Source: Curvibacter delicatus NBRC 14919
GTDB lineage: Bacteria; Pseudomonadota; Gammaproteobacteria; Burkholderiales; Burkholderiaceae_C
NCBI RefSeq assembly: GCF_001592265.1
Contig: NZ_BCWP01000004.1
Coordinates: 62,001 to 126,000 of the forward strand
Length of the DNA stretch: 64,000 nucleotides
Direction of reading: 5' to 3'
Shown: in pieces, positions 55,735 to 64,000 of the stretch
Position numbering within the stretch: the stretch's first letter is position 1
Layout: each line of letters starts with the position of its first letter
The notes under the pieces: model-generated
What the model was told of the DNA's origin: nothing
What the model saw: the letters and a program-made list of their open reading frames with translations, nothing else
Databases searched by the model: none
Program-made: the position numbers and the translations under genes

Positions 55735-56736
55735 TCAGACCGTGGTACAGCCGGGTGCCTGTGCCACCGCGGCGCCGACCGCGTTTTTCACCTGCACGAT
55801 CTCGGCCACGATCGACACCGCGATCTCGGCCGGCGTCTTGGCGCCGATGGCCAAGCCCACCGGACCATGCAGGCGAGCCAGTTCGTCAGCGCTGAGGTCG
55901 AAGTGCTCGGCCAGGCGCTGCCGACGTACAGCCTGGTTGCGGCGGGAACCCAGGGCACCGACGTAAAAGGCCGCCGACTTGAGGGCTTCGAGCAGCGCCA
56001 TGTCGTCGAGCTTGGGGTCGTGCGTCAGCGCCACGATGGCGGTGTGGGCGTCGGGCAGCAACTCGCGCACCACGTCGTCAGGCATGCCCGGCACACGCTG
56101 CACCCCCTCGATCGTGAAGGTAGTGGCGTACTCCTCGCGCGGGTCACACACCAGCACCTCGAAATCGAGCGCGCTGGCCATGTGCGCCACCGCCTGCGAC
56201 AGCTGGCCGGCGCCGATCAGCAGCAGACGCCACTTCGGTCCGAAGACCGTCGTGAGTGTGCTGCCGTCGAACGCCATGGTCTGGCCTCGCACGGCATCCG
56301 CCAACGTGACCTCGCCATCGGCCAGCCGCAGCGTGCGTGCCACCAGCCGGTGGGCGGCGGTGTGCGCCAGCAGCTGCTCAATCCAGGCCGTCTCGCGCAG
56401 CGGCTCCTGCACCAGCCGCAAGGTGCCGCCACAGGGCAGGCCGAAGCGGGCCGCCTCCTCCTTGGTCACGCCGTAGGCGATCATTGACGGCAGGCCGGTG
56501 TCGTGCGCACCGGCCCCGCTGTGAAACGCAGCCTTGGTACGCGCGATCAGATCGTCCTCGACGCAGCCGCCCGAGACCGAGCCGCTGACCACGCCGTCGT
56601 CGCGCACGGCCAGCAGCGCCCCCGGCGGGCGAGGCGCGCTGCCCCAGGTCTCCACCACCGTGACCAGCGTGACCGCGTGGCCGCCGCGCTTCCAGGCCAG
56701 CGCATCGGCCAGCACGCGCAGATCCAGACTTTCCAT
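55735..56736 (-). CDS. XdhC family molybdenum hydroxylase maturation factor
   Basis: This 333-residue protein has the XdhC/CoxI N-terminal domain (VTVVETWGSAPRPPGALLAV cut to VETWGSAPRPPGALLAV; then SGSVSGGCVEDDL) and a C-terminal Rossmann domain (LLIGAGQLSQAVAHMA, then DPREEYATTF). XdhC proteins bind and sulfurate the molybdenum cofactor and hand it to xanthine-oxidase-family enzymes. Its stop is directly against the MobA-like gene start. The substrate enzyme is surely the hydroxylase encoded just upstream. Confidence 0.92.
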   Translation of the reverse strand: MESLDLRVLADALAWKRGGHAVTLVTVVETWGSAPRPPGALLAVRDDGVVSGSVSGGCVEDDLIARTKAAFHSGAGAHDTGLPSMIAYGVTKEEAARFGLPCGGTLRLVQEPLRETAWIEQLLAHTAAHRLVARTLRLADGEVTLADAVRGQTMAFDGSTLTTVFGPKWRLLLIGAGQLSQAVAHMASALDFEVLVCDPREEYATTFTIEGVQRVPGMPDDVVRELLPDAHTAIVALTHDPKLDDMALLEALKSAAFYVGALGSRRNQAVRRQRLAEHFDLSADELARLHGPVGLAIGAKTPAEIAVSIVAEIVQVKNAVGAAVAQAPGCTTV

Positions 56737-56764
56737 TCGCTTGCCTCTTTCTTTCTGATGCCGC

Positions 56765-58906
56765 TCAGGCCTGGCGGATGGCCTCCGGCGTCAGCGGCAG
56801 CTTGCGCACCCGCTTGCCGGTGAGTGTAGCCACTGCGTTGGCAATCGCCGGCGCAATCAGGGAGGTGGAAGGCTCGCCGATGCCGCCCGGCTTTTCGGTG
56901 CTTTCGACCAGCACAACATCGATCACCGGCGCCTCGTTCATGCGCACGATCGGGAAGGTATTGAAGTTGGTCTGCTGCACACGGCCGTTCTGGAGCGTGA
57001 TCTCCTGCATCAGGGCCGCGCCCGTGCCGAACACCACACCCGACTGGATCTGCGCCTCCACCGTGTCGGGGTTGACCATGCGGCCCAGATCGGCCGCCAC
57101 CGTGACGCGGTGCACCTTGACGGCGCCGCCTTCCATGCTGATCTCGGCCACCTCGGCCAGGTAGCTGTCGTAACCCTCCATCAACGCGATGCCGCGCGCG
57201 CGGCCGGCCGCCAGCGGCGTGCCCCAGCCGGCCTTCTCGGCCGCCAGCTTCAGCACGTTGGCAAAACGCGGCTGGTTCTTCAGCAGCGCCATGCGGTACT
57301 GGTAGGGGTCCTGCCCGGCCTCTTTTGCCAGTTCGTCCATGAAACTCTCGTTGGCAAAGGCGTTGAGCGCATGGCTGACCGAGCGCCAGTAGCCCACACG
57401 CAGGCCGGCATCGTGCTTGACGATGTCGTGCTTGGTGGCCGGGATCTCGTAGCCGGCCACGGCCGCCTCGATCATCAGCGGGTCCTGTACCTCGGGCGGC
57501 AGGCCGAAGACGCGTCCGGTGATGGACTGCGAGGTCAGGCGGAAGGTCATGGCGGTCGGCTTGCCGTCGGCACCGAGCGAGGCGGCCAAGGTGTTGACCG
57601 CCTGCGGCCGGTAGAAGTCGTGCGTCATGTCGTCCTCACGCGACCACACCAGCTTGACCGGCTTGCCCACCGCCTTGGAAATCTGCGCCGCCTGGATGAT
57701 GAAGTCCTGGTCGATGCGGCGGCCGAAACCGCCGCCCAGGAAGGTTGTCTCCAGCGTCACGTCAGCAGGCTTGACGCCCACAGCCGCGGCAATGTTGTTC
57801 TGCGCCGCGTCCTGCCACTGGGTCGGGCCGATCAGCTTGACCTTGCCGTTGTCGTAGTGCGCGGTGAAGTTCATCGGCTCCAGCGGCGAGTGCGACAGCA
57901 GCTGGCTGACGTACTCGCGGCGCACTACTTTCTGCGACGCGGAAATCACGCCTTCGGCATCCCCCACTTTCTTCAGCTCCAGCGCTTTGCCGGTCTTGGC
58001 CGCGGCGCGGATGCCTTCGAGCATGGCCTGGTCGTTGAGCTGGGCACCCTTGCCCTCGTCCCAGGTGATGACCAGCGCCTTGCGCGCCTGGTTGGCACGC
58101 CACCAGCTATTGGCCACCACGGCCACGCCGTCTGGAATCTCGACCACGTCGATCACGCCCGGCATGGACTTGGCCTTGCTCGCGTCATACGACTTGACCG
58201 TACCGCCGATCACCGGGCACTGCTCCAGCGCGGCATAGACCATGCCGGGCAGCTTGACGTCGATGCCGAAACGCGCCGTGCCGTTGACCTTGGCCGGCGA
58301 GTCCAGGCGCAGGGTGCGCTTGCCGACGATGCGGAAGTCCTTCGGGTCCTTGATGGTCACCTTCTCCGGCACCGGCAGCTTGGAGGCCGCTTCGGCCAGC
58401 TGGCCGTAAGTGGCTTTTTTGCCCTTGGGGCCGAACACCATGCCGTTCTCGGCCTTGAGCTCGCTGGGGTCCACCTTCCACTTGGCGGCCGCGGCACTGA
58501 TCAGCATCTCGCGCACCTGGGCACCGGCCACACGCAGCTTCTCCCAGCCGTCGCGCACCGAGGTCGAGCCGCCGGTGAGCTGCGGCCCGCCCAGCAACGG
58601 GTTGCCGTAGAGCTTGGCGTTGGGTGGTGCAATGCTGACCTTGATCTTGCGGATGTCGACGTTGAGCTCTTCGGCGATCAGCATCGGCATGGAGGTGTAG
58701 ACCCCCTGTCCCATTTCGGAGCGCGCCGAGATCAGCGTGATGGTGTTGTTGTCGGCAATGTGCACCCAGGCGTTGGGCGTGTGCACCATGCCGGCGGCCA
58801 TGGCCTCGAGCTTGGCGCCGGGCAGGGCCACGCCCATGAGCAGGCCCCCGGTGGCCAGCGAGGTGGTCTTGAGGAAATTGCGGCGGGAAGTTTCAGTGGT
58901 CATCAT
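56765..58906 (-). CDS. Molybdenum hydroxylase large molybdopterin-binding subunit (IorB-like), with XdhC
   Basis: This 713-residue xanthine-oxidase-family subunit has a Tat signal (SRRNFLKTT at 8-16). Molybdopterin motifs are HSPLEPMNF, GGGFGRRIDQDF and the catalytic-Glu loop GGIGEPSTS near the C-terminus. GGAGGAG lies about 8 bases before the tandem ATGATG, which sets the start. It is paralogous to the sox-linked subunit at 17459 but has its own maturation genes downstream. Substrate, an N-heterocycle or aldehyde, is unknown. Confidence 0.92.
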   Translation of the reverse strand: MMTTETSRRNFLKTTSLATGGLLMGVALPGAKLEAMAAGMVHTPNAWVHIADNNTITLISARSEMGQGVYTSMPMLIAEELNVDIRKIKVSIAPPNAKLYGNPLLGGPQLTGGSTSVRDGWEKLRVAGAQVREMLISAAAAKWKVDPSELKAENGMVFGPKGKKATYGQLAEAASKLPVPEKVTIKDPKDFRIVGKRTLRLDSPAKVNGTARFGIDVKLPGMVYAALEQCPVIGGTVKSYDASKAKSMPGVIDVVEIPDGVAVVANSWWRANQARKALVITWDEGKGAQLNDQAMLEGIRAAAKTGKALELKKVGDAEGVISASQKVVRREYVSQLLSHSPLEPMNFTAHYDNGKVKLIGPTQWQDAAQNNIAAAVGVKPADVTLETTFLGGGFGRRIDQDFIIQAAQISKAVGKPVKLVWSREDDMTHDFYRPQAVNTLAASLGADGKPTAMTFRLTSQSITGRVFGLPPEVQDPLMIEAAVAGYEIPATKHDIVKHDAGLRVGYWRSVSHALNAFANESFMDELAKEAGQDPYQYRMALLKNQPRFANVLKLAAEKAGWGTPLAAGRARGIALMEGYDSYLAEVAEISMEGGAVKVHRVTVAADLGRMVNPDTVEAQIQSGVVFGTGAALMQEITLQNGRVQQTNFNTFPIVRMNEAPVIDVVLVESTEKPGGIGEPSTSLIAPAIANAVATLTGKRVRKLPLTPEAIRQA

Positions 58907-58920
58907 GATGTGTCTCCTCC

Positions 58921-59388
58921 TCAGGCAGCCTGGCGCAGGGTGGCAGCCGCATCCTTGATGGCCGCCTTGATGCGGCCATAGGTGCCGCAGCGGCACAGGT
59001 TGCCGCTCATGGCCTGGTCAATGTCTGCATCGCTCGGGTTCTTGTTCTTGGCCAGCAGAGCGGCTGCGCTCATGAGCTGGCCCGACTGGCAGTAACCGCA
59101 CTGCGGCACGTCGTGCTTGATCCACGCCTTCTGCAGCGGATGGCTGTTGTCCTTGGACAGGCTCTCGATGGTGGCGATCTTCTTGTTGCCGACCCGGTCC
59201 AGCGGAGTCTGGCAGGAGCGCACCGCCTCGCCGTTCAGGTGCACGGTGCAGGCACCGCAGTGGGCGGCACCGCAGCCGAACTTGGTGCCGGTCAGGCCCA
59301 GTTCATCGCGGATCACCCACAGCAAGGGGGTATCGGGTTCGGACTTGGCGGTCACCGCCTTGCCGTTGACGTTCAGCTTGATGCTCAT
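58921..59388 (-). CDS. Molybdenum hydroxylase small [2Fe-2S] subunit (IorA-like)
   Basis: This 155-residue protein has the two [2Fe-2S] motifs [10 protein letters not shown] and CGYCQSGQ...[13 protein letters not shown], as in the small subunits of isoquinoline 1-oxidoreductase. GGAG lies 9 bases before the ATG. It begins the operon small subunit, large subunit, XdhC, MobA-like. An FNR-type box lies 77 bases upstream of the start. It resembles the sox-linked small subunit at 16959 in length and layout. Confidence 0.93.
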   Translation of the reverse strand: MSIKLNVNGKAVTAKSEPDTPLLWVIRDELGLTGTKFGCGAAHCGACTVHLNGEAVRSCQTPLDRVGNKKIATIESLSKDNSHPLQKAWIKHDVPQCGYCQSGQLMSAAALLAKNKNPSDADIDQAMSGNLCRCGTYGRIKAAIKDAAATLRQAA

Positions 59389-59464
59389 CGCGAAGGCTCC
59401 TCTCTATATAAGTCGCCCCTCATGGAGCCGACATTGTTGGATTGAGACTGCGCAAGCGTAGGTC

Positions 59465-59478
59465 ATGACCTGGGTCAA
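59465..59478. promoter_or_regulatory. FNR/DNR-type box upstream of the second hydroxylase operon
   Basis: ATGACCTGGGTCAA has TGAC-N4-GTCA symmetry and shares the core TGACCTG with the box at 6343-6356. It is 77 bases before the minus-strand small subunit and 108 bases before pdxH on the plus strand. Redox control of the hydroxylase operon is the likelier reading. Confidence 0.45.
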
Positions 59479-59585
59479 GTCATAGGGGTATGCCCTAGGT
59501 CCCGGCCTGGTTTTTGCAAATTGAGACACCGCCTCGCCGGCGTGAAATACAGCGCTGCACCTGGGCCCAGGATTTACACTTGGCC

Positions 59586-60224
59586 ATGACCTCGATTGCC
59601 GACCTCCGCAAAAGTTACGAGCGCCACGAACTCAGTGAAGACGCCTCGCACGCCAACCCGTTGAAGCAGTTCGACCAGTGGCTGCACGAAGCCATCAACT
59701 CGGAAGTGCCGGAGCCGAACGCCATGACGGTGGCGACCGTCGGCAGCGACCTGCGGCCTTCCACCCGGGTGGTGCTGATCAAGGGTTACGACGAACGCGG
59801 CATCGTCTGGTACACAAATTACGAGAGCCGCAAGGGCCGCGAACTGGCCGGCAATCCGTTTGCCGCGCTGCAATTCCACTGGGTCGAGCTGGAGCGCGTG
59901 GTGCGCATCGAAGGCCGGGTGGAGCGCGTCAGCGAGGCGGAAAGCGACGCGTACTTCCACAGCCGCCCGCTCGATTCGCGCATCGGCGCCTGGGCCAGCC
60001 CGCAAAGCCAGGTGATCACCGGCCGCGGTGTGCTGGTGACTAACGCGGCGCGTTACGCCGCCCAGTTCATGCTGCAGCCGCCGCGCCCGCCGCACTGGGG
60101 CGGTTTCCGTCTGATTCCGGAGCGCTGGGAGTTCTGGCAGGGCCGCCCGAGCCGGCTGCACGACCGGCTGCGCTACACGCCCGACACCCAAGGCGGCTGG
60201 CTGCGCGAACGCCTCGCGCCATAA
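59586..60224 (+). CDS. pdxH: Pyridoxamine/pyridoxine 5'-phosphate oxidase
   Basis: This 212-residue FMN enzyme makes pyridoxal phosphate. Family motifs are [20 protein letters not shown] near 45-65, [13 protein letters not shown] near 75-88, [14 protein letters not shown] near 131-145, and the C-terminal [10 protein letters not shown] that binds substrate phosphate and FMN. The start [16 protein letters not shown] is the conserved N-terminus; the open frame extends upstream but not in family-like sequence. Confidence 0.96.
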   Translation: MTSIADLRKSYERHELSEDASHANPLKQFDQWLHEAINSEVPEPNAMTVATVGSDLRPSTRVVLIKGYDERGIVWYTNYESRKGRELAGNPFAALQFHWVELERVVRIEGRVERVSEAESDAYFHSRPLDSRIGAWASPQSQVITGRGVLVTNAARYAAQFMLQPPRPPHWGGFRLIPERWEFWQGRPSRLHDRLRYTPDTQGGWLRERLAP

Positions 60225-60230
60225 CGACCT

Positions 60231-61175
60231 TTACAGCCGGCCTGCCAACAACATCACCAGCGGCAGCGTGAGCAAGGCCAACGCGTTGGACACCATGACG
60301 CTGGCCGTCACCAGTTCCTCGGCCACGGCATAACGCTGCGAGAACAGGAAAACGTTGGCGCCGATCGGTAGCGCCGCGGTGACCACCATCACGAGCAGCG
60401 GCAGGCCGCTCAGGCCGAAGAGTGTGCCGAGCAGCGCCACCAGCGCCGGCATCAGCAGGTTCTTCACCAGCGACACACCAAAAGCGCCGCGCAGCTGCGC
60501 GCCCACACCCGAGCCGGCCAGCGTCACGCCCACCAGCAACAGTGCCAGCGGGCCGAAGGCATTGCCCAGCCATTGCAGGGGCTTGTCGATGGCCTCGGGA
60601 ATCACCCAGCCGGTCTGGGCAAACAGCAGGCCGGCAATGATGGGCAGCGGCACCGGGTGGATGACGGCATTGCGCACCGCCCCCAGCACCGTGCGCAGCA
60701 GATGCCGTTGGCCGGCCTGGCCGGCCGCCTCACGCGCCACCGCCAGCTCCAGCAGCACCGTACTGGCCGTCAGCAACACCAGCGCGTGCAGCGACACCAG
60801 CGTGAGCAGGATCACCAGGCCGTCCGCACCGTAGGCCAGGCCGATGAGCGAGATGCCGATCATCACCGTGTTGCTGAAGGTGGCAGCCAAGGCCAGCACG
60901 GCGGCGCGCCGGTTGAAGCCTTGCAGCAGCAGCGTGGCGGCAAACAGGATGGCCACCGCGACGAAATAGGCCGCCAGCGGCCGGAAGTCGAGCTGCTCCA
61001 CATGCACCGTGCCCATGGTGCGGAACATCAGCGCCGGCGTGAGCACCACGAACACCAGGTTTGAAAGGTCTTTGGTGGCCTCAGCCCTTATCCATCTTGC
61101 ACGACCAGCTACAAAACCGATAGCAACCAACAGCGCGACAGGCATCAGGGTGGACAGGACGGAAGCAGGGTTCAC
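60231..61175 (-). CDS. AEC (auxin efflux carrier) family transporter
   Basis: This 314-residue protein has ten predicted helices in two inverted halves, with the AEC layout and conserved segments NLVFVVLTPALMFRTMG (about 38-54) and FGPLALLLVGVTLAG (about 207-221). Bacterial AEC carriers move organic acids such as malate or malonate. A copy of the short repeat lies near its start codon in coding sequence. It converges with pdxH, 6 bases away. Confidence 0.9.
   Translation of the reverse strand: MNPASVLSTLMPVALLVAIGFVAGRARWIRAEATKDLSNLVFVVLTPALMFRTMGTVHVEQLDFRPLAAYFVAVAILFAATLLLQGFNRRAAVLALAATFSNTVMIGISLIGLAYGADGLVILLTLVSLHALVLLTASTVLLELAVAREAAGQAGQRHLLRTVLGAVRNAVIHPVPLPIIAGLLFAQTGWVIPEAIDKPLQWLGNAFGPLALLLVGVTLAGSGVGAQLRGAFGVSLVKNLLMPALVALLGTLFGLSGLPLLVMVVTAALPIGANVFLFSQRYAVAEELVTASVMVSNALALLTLPLVMLLAGRL
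61097..61126 (-). repeat. Short palindromic Comamonadaceae-type repeat, copy 4
   Basis: On the minus strand it reads TTGCTATCGGTTTTGTAGC followed by TGGTCGTGCAA, the same arm-spacer-arm plus TTGCGC-like layout as the other copies but more diverged. It encodes AIGFVAGRAR near the N-terminus of the AEC transporter. Confidence 0.5.
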
Positions 61176-61235
61176 AGGAGAGAGCGCGCAGTTCAGGAGA
61201 CGGGGATCAGCACGGGCAACACGAAGCCATGGCGT

Positions 61236-62948
61236 TCAGCCATGGCCGGTCGCCGGCCGGGCGTCGAAACGCTGGAGGATATGGCCTGCCATGCCTTTGG
61301 CCAGTTCATCCTCGGCAAAGAACACGGTACCTACGCCTTCCTCGCGCAACAGGGCCGACTCGGCCTCGCTGTGGCTGCGCAGCACGACCTCGATACCCGG
61401 GTTGAGTTTGCGGGCGGTGTCCGCCATCTGCCGGACATTGAGCAGGTCAGGCGTGGCCACCACCAGCATGGCCGCATCGGCGATGTGCGCCTGGATCAGC
61501 ACCGCCGGCTCGGCCGCATTGCCCGACACGGCGACCTTGCCGTTCTTGCGCAAGTCCTCCACCAGCTCGCGGTTCTGCTCCGCCACCACGTACGGAATGC
61601 CGCGCGCCTCCAGCGCCTGGGCAATACGACGCCCGACACGGCCATAACCGACCAGCACCACCTGCTTTTCCAGGTACTTGCGCTCGGTACTCATCGGCAG
61701 TTCGGCGTACGGGTCTTCACGCTGTTCCAGTTGGCGCGCCAGGGCGGAACGCTTGAGTATACAGCGCTGGAACGGCGCCACGGCAGCGAACAGGAAGGGG
61801 TTCAAGGCAATCGAGATCAACGCCCCGGCCAGCACCAGGCTCATGCCCTGGGCAGGCAACAGGCCGAGCGACAGGCCCAGCCCCGCCAGGATGAACGAGA
61901 ACTCGCCGATCTGCGCCAGGCTGACCGCCACCGTGAGGGCGGTGTTGAGCGGGTAGCGGAACGCGATCACCAGCGCCAGCGCGGCGAGCGACTTGCCCAG
62001 CACGATGATGGCCACCACGCCCAGCACGCGCCAGGGCTGCTCAACCAGGATGGCCGGATCGAACAGCATGCCGACCGACACGAAGAACAGCACGGAAAAG
62101 GCATCGCGCAAGGGCAAGGACTCTTCCGCCGCACGGTGGCTGAATTCGGACTCGCGCATCACCATGCCGGCAAAGAAGGCGCCCAGCGCAAACGACACGC
62201 TGAACAACGCGGCCGCGCCGTAGGCGATACCGATGGCCACGGCGATCACGGTCAGGGTGAACAGCTCACGCGAGCCAGTGCGCGTCACCTGCCACAGGAC
62301 CCAGGGCAGCAGGCGGCGCCCCACCACCAGCATCAGGGCGATGAAAGCGCAGACCTGCAGCAGGGTCTGCCCGATGGTCATCCACAGCGGGCTGGCCTCC
62401 GCCGTCGGCACACCCGTGCCACCCAGCACCCCCGCCAGGGGCGGCAGCAGCACCAGCACCAGCACCGTGGCCAGATCCTCCACCACCAGCCAGCCCACGG
62501 CAATGCGCCCGTTCATTGTCTCCAGCACGCCCCGGGCCTCCAGGCCCTTGAGCAGCACCACGGTACTGGCGCACGACAGGGACAGGCCGAAGATCAGACC
62601 GGCGCCCCAGCTCCAGCCCCACCACCAGGCCAGCGCCATGCCCAGCACGGTCGCCAGCCCCATCTGCACCACCGCGCCGGGCACGGCGATGCGCTTGACC
62701 GACAGCAGGTCCTTGAGCGAGAAATGCAGGCCGACACCGAACATCAGCAGCATGACGCCGATCTCGGACAGTTGGGAGGCAATCCCCACATCGGCCACAA
62801 AGCCAGGCGTGGCCGGGCCGATGAGGATGCCGGCGACCAGGTAACCGACCAAGGCCGGCACCTTGAGGCGTTCGGCGATGAACCCCAGAATCATCGCCAT
62901 GCCGAAACCGGCCGCCAACGTGGTGATCAGTGAGATGTTGTGTTCCAT
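61236..62948 (-). CDS. KefB/YbaL-type cation:proton antiporter with RCK (TrkA-N) domain
   Basis: This 570-residue protein has 12 or so helices of the CPA2 exchanger (GYLVAGILIGPATPGF near 36-51, LLMFGVGLHFSLKDL near 67-81), then a cytoplasmic TrkA-N Rossmann domain (VVLVGYGRVGRRIAQALEARG cut to VLVGYGRVGRRIAQ, about 417-430). It exports K+ or Na+ in exchange for protons. The tail lacks a full RCK-C domain, as in YbaL. It has no ancillary KefF-like gene nearby. Confidence 0.92.
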   Translation of the reverse strand: MEHNISLITTLAAGFGMAMILGFIAERLKVPALVGYLVAGILIGPATPGFVADVGIASQLSEIGVMLLMFGVGLHFSLKDLLSVKRIAVPGAVVQMGLATVLGMALAWWWGWSWGAGLIFGLSLSCASTVVLLKGLEARGVLETMNGRIAVGWLVVEDLATVLVLVLLPPLAGVLGGTGVPTAEASPLWMTIGQTLLQVCAFIALMLVVGRRLLPWVLWQVTRTGSRELFTLTVIAVAIGIAYGAAALFSVSFALGAFFAGMVMRESEFSHRAAEESLPLRDAFSVLFFVSVGMLFDPAILVEQPWRVLGVVAIIVLGKSLAALALVIAFRYPLNTALTVAVSLAQIGEFSFILAGLGLSLGLLPAQGMSLVLAGALISIALNPFLFAAVAPFQRCILKRSALARQLEQREDPYAELPMSTERKYLEKQVVLVGYGRVGRRIAQALEARGIPYVVAEQNRELVEDLRKNGKVAVSGNAAEPAVLIQAHIADAAMLVVATPDLLNVRQMADTARKLNPGIEVVLRSHSEAESALLREEGVGTVFFAEDELAKGMAGHILQRFDARPATGHG

Positions 62949-63148
62949 TCAGGGGCTCTGCGGCAGCGAAGAGGTCAGGCGTGGGCGTGCGGTCATGCGA
63001 ATTATTTTGACAGAAGGCCCCGGCAAAGCGGCACAGCGCCTGGACTACACCCACAAACCGACTGGTATTGCCCGTGGTCTTGGCATGGGCCTCCCCACCG
63101 ATGCACATGACGCGCACCGCATCATGGCCTGCACCCATGAAGCGAAAG

Positions 63149-63177
63149 AAAAAAGGCTGCCGGCACAACCGGCAGCC
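63149..63177 (-). terminator. Rho-independent terminator of the TonB-dependent receptor gene
   Basis: On the minus strand GGCTGCCGG and CCGGCAGCC (63155-63163 with 63169-63177) form a 9-bp stem with a 5-base loop, followed by six T residues (63149-63154). It lies 66 bases after the receptor stop at 63243. Confidence 0.85.
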
Positions 63178-63242
63178 TCGTGGTTGGCGCCCGCCTGAGG
63201 CAGGTACCCGTCCCTGTTCAGGCCGATACCTCGGCCACCCAA

Positions 63243-64000
63243 TCAGAAGCTGATCTGCAGCCCGACCTTCAGGTTGCGCCCCGGCAAGGGCGCCTTGCCC
63301 GCCGCGGTCTGCGTCAGGATGGAACTGGCCGAATAGGCCAGGGTGTCGCCGATGTTGTCCAGGCGTGCATACCAGAGCAGGCGCGACCTGCCGGCCTTGG
63401 CGCGGTAGGTCAGCGCCGCGTTCCACAGCGTGTAGCCGCTGGTGGCCCGCTGGCCGTCGGGCACGCGGTCCTGCGCCGCGATCTGGTCGACACCCAGACG
63501 TGCGCCCCAGGGCCCGCTGGACCACAGCAGCGTGGCACCCAGTCGCATCGGCGCAATGCGTGGCAGCGGCTGACCGGTGCTGGTGTTGTCGGCGCGCACG
63601 GTGTCGGCCCGCAGTGCCAGGTCGAGCGTGTTGCCCACCTCCAGCAGGCGGATGTTGCCGTTCAGCTCCATCCCGGTGAAGCGCGCCTGCACCTGGGTGT
63701 AGCTGTACTGCGGCGGCGAGGCCGTCAGATCGGTGCCTTCGAGCGAGATGTAGTTGCTGAACTGGTGCTGGAACACCTGCACCCGCGCGCTGTGGGCACC
63801 CCGTTTCCAGGCTGCACCGATGTCCAGGTTGGTCGAGCGCTCCTTCTGCAGGTTGGCGTTGCCGATCTCGTAGGCATTGGTGGCCACGTGCTGACCGTTG
63901 GCGAACAGCTCGTAGTCTTTCGGCGCCCGTTCGTTCCACGACAGGTTGGAAGTGAGTTGCCACTCGGGGGCCACATTCCACAGCGCCCCCAGCGCGTAAC
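63243..64000 (-). CDS. ZnuD-like TonB-dependent outer-membrane receptor, C-terminal part
   Basis: The gene enters from the right window edge; about 252 C-terminal residues are visible, all beta-barrel strands alternating with loops and ending in a terminal Phe (GLQISF), the outer-membrane assembly signal. The stretch ERAPKDYELFANGQHVATNAYEIGN resembles the ZnuD zinc receptor family, with the conserved pattern ELxAxGxHxATxxFExGN. Zinc or another metal uptake is therefore possible but the plug domain is not visible. A good terminator follows the stop. Confidence 0.85.
   Translation of the reverse strand, partial: YALGALWNVAPEWQLTSNLSWNERAPKDYELFANGQHVATNAYEIGNANLQKERSTNLDIGAAWKRGAHSARVQVFQHQFSNYISLEGTDLTASPPQYSYTQVQARFTGMELNGNIRLLEVGNTLDLALRADTVRADNTSTGQPLPRIAPMRLGATLLWSSGPWGARLGVDQIAAQDRVPDGQRATSGYTLWNAALTYRAKAGRSRLLWYARLDNIGDTLAYSASSILTQTAAGKAPLPGRNLKVGLQISF

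Noticed and set aside
62949-63148. Possible small gene between the antiporter and receptor genes
   Set aside because: Short open frames here lack ribosome sites and family features; the region holds the antiporter promoter side and the receptor terminator.

Overview
The window is a stretch of high-GC chromosome that looks like a betaproteobacterium of the order Burkholderiales, most likely family Comamonadaceae (Rhodoferax, Polaromonas or Hydrogenophaga type). This rests on the cobalamin-dependent NrdJ with its 134-residue companion gene, a Bug/TctC-type binding protein, the soxXYZA set, the PA0069-type radical SAM protein, and four copies of a short GCTAT...ATAGC...TTGCGC repeat that I know from Comamonadaceae genomes. 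No tRNA, rRNA, CRISPR array, transposase or phage gene was seen, and coding density is high with few long gaps.

Layout. 1-807: end of a yqjD/yqjE/yqjK-like membrane gene set. 1029-6922: oxygen-related block with nrdJ coupled to a hemerythrin-domain protein, a universal stress protein, a 2-oxoglutarate dioxygenase and a bacteriohemerythrin. FNR-type boxes precede nrdJ and the bacteriohemerythrin. 6942-9523: voltage-gated-type K+ channel and a fatty acyl-CoA ligase. 9647-14744: polar amino-acid ABC transporter (aapJQMP) followed by a Bug-family binding protein and a small unknown protein. 14808-16840: nitric-oxide response module (NsrR-like operator, truncated globin, NnrS, 7Fe ferredoxin). 16959-21701: a tight operon joining a two-subunit xanthine-oxidase-family molybdenum hydroxylase to soxXYZA without soxB or soxCD; this is the best candidate for an undescribed system. 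21789-29158: c-di-GMP enzyme, chemoreceptor and a histidine kinase with two response regulators.

29211-34785: copper-resistance operon (secreted Cys/His-rich proteins, TolC-like lipoprotein, multicopper oxidase interrupted by an in-frame amber codon, cupredoxin fused to a Spy/CpxP-like domain, DUF411 protein, CusF-like protein). 34797-39267: radical SAM protein behind a near-perfect LexA box, then small cupin, DUF488, DUF1304, membrane and SHOCT proteins, and a NylC-like P1 peptidase. 39391-49381: Lon-like protease, EttA, a DUF1631 protein, RhlE-type helicase, fumarase C. 49403-52107: MarR regulator with MFS exporter, divergent from a thioesterase and glyoxalase I across a tandem operator. 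52153-55166: second GGDEF/EAL protein and lipoprotein SodC. 55180-59388: second molybdenum hydroxylase operon, this one with its own XdhC and MobA-like maturation genes. 59586-64000: PdxH, AEC carrier, KefB/YbaL-type antiporter and the C-terminal part of a ZnuD-like TonB-dependent receptor.

The recurring theme is redox and gas sensing: oxygen-independent nucleotide reduction, hemerythrins, globin and NnrS, cytochrome-linked sulfur carriers, two molybdenum hydroxylases, copper handling and superoxide dismutase, with FNR-, NsrR- and LexA-type sites. All functions are inferred from reading the translated sequences; no database search was run.
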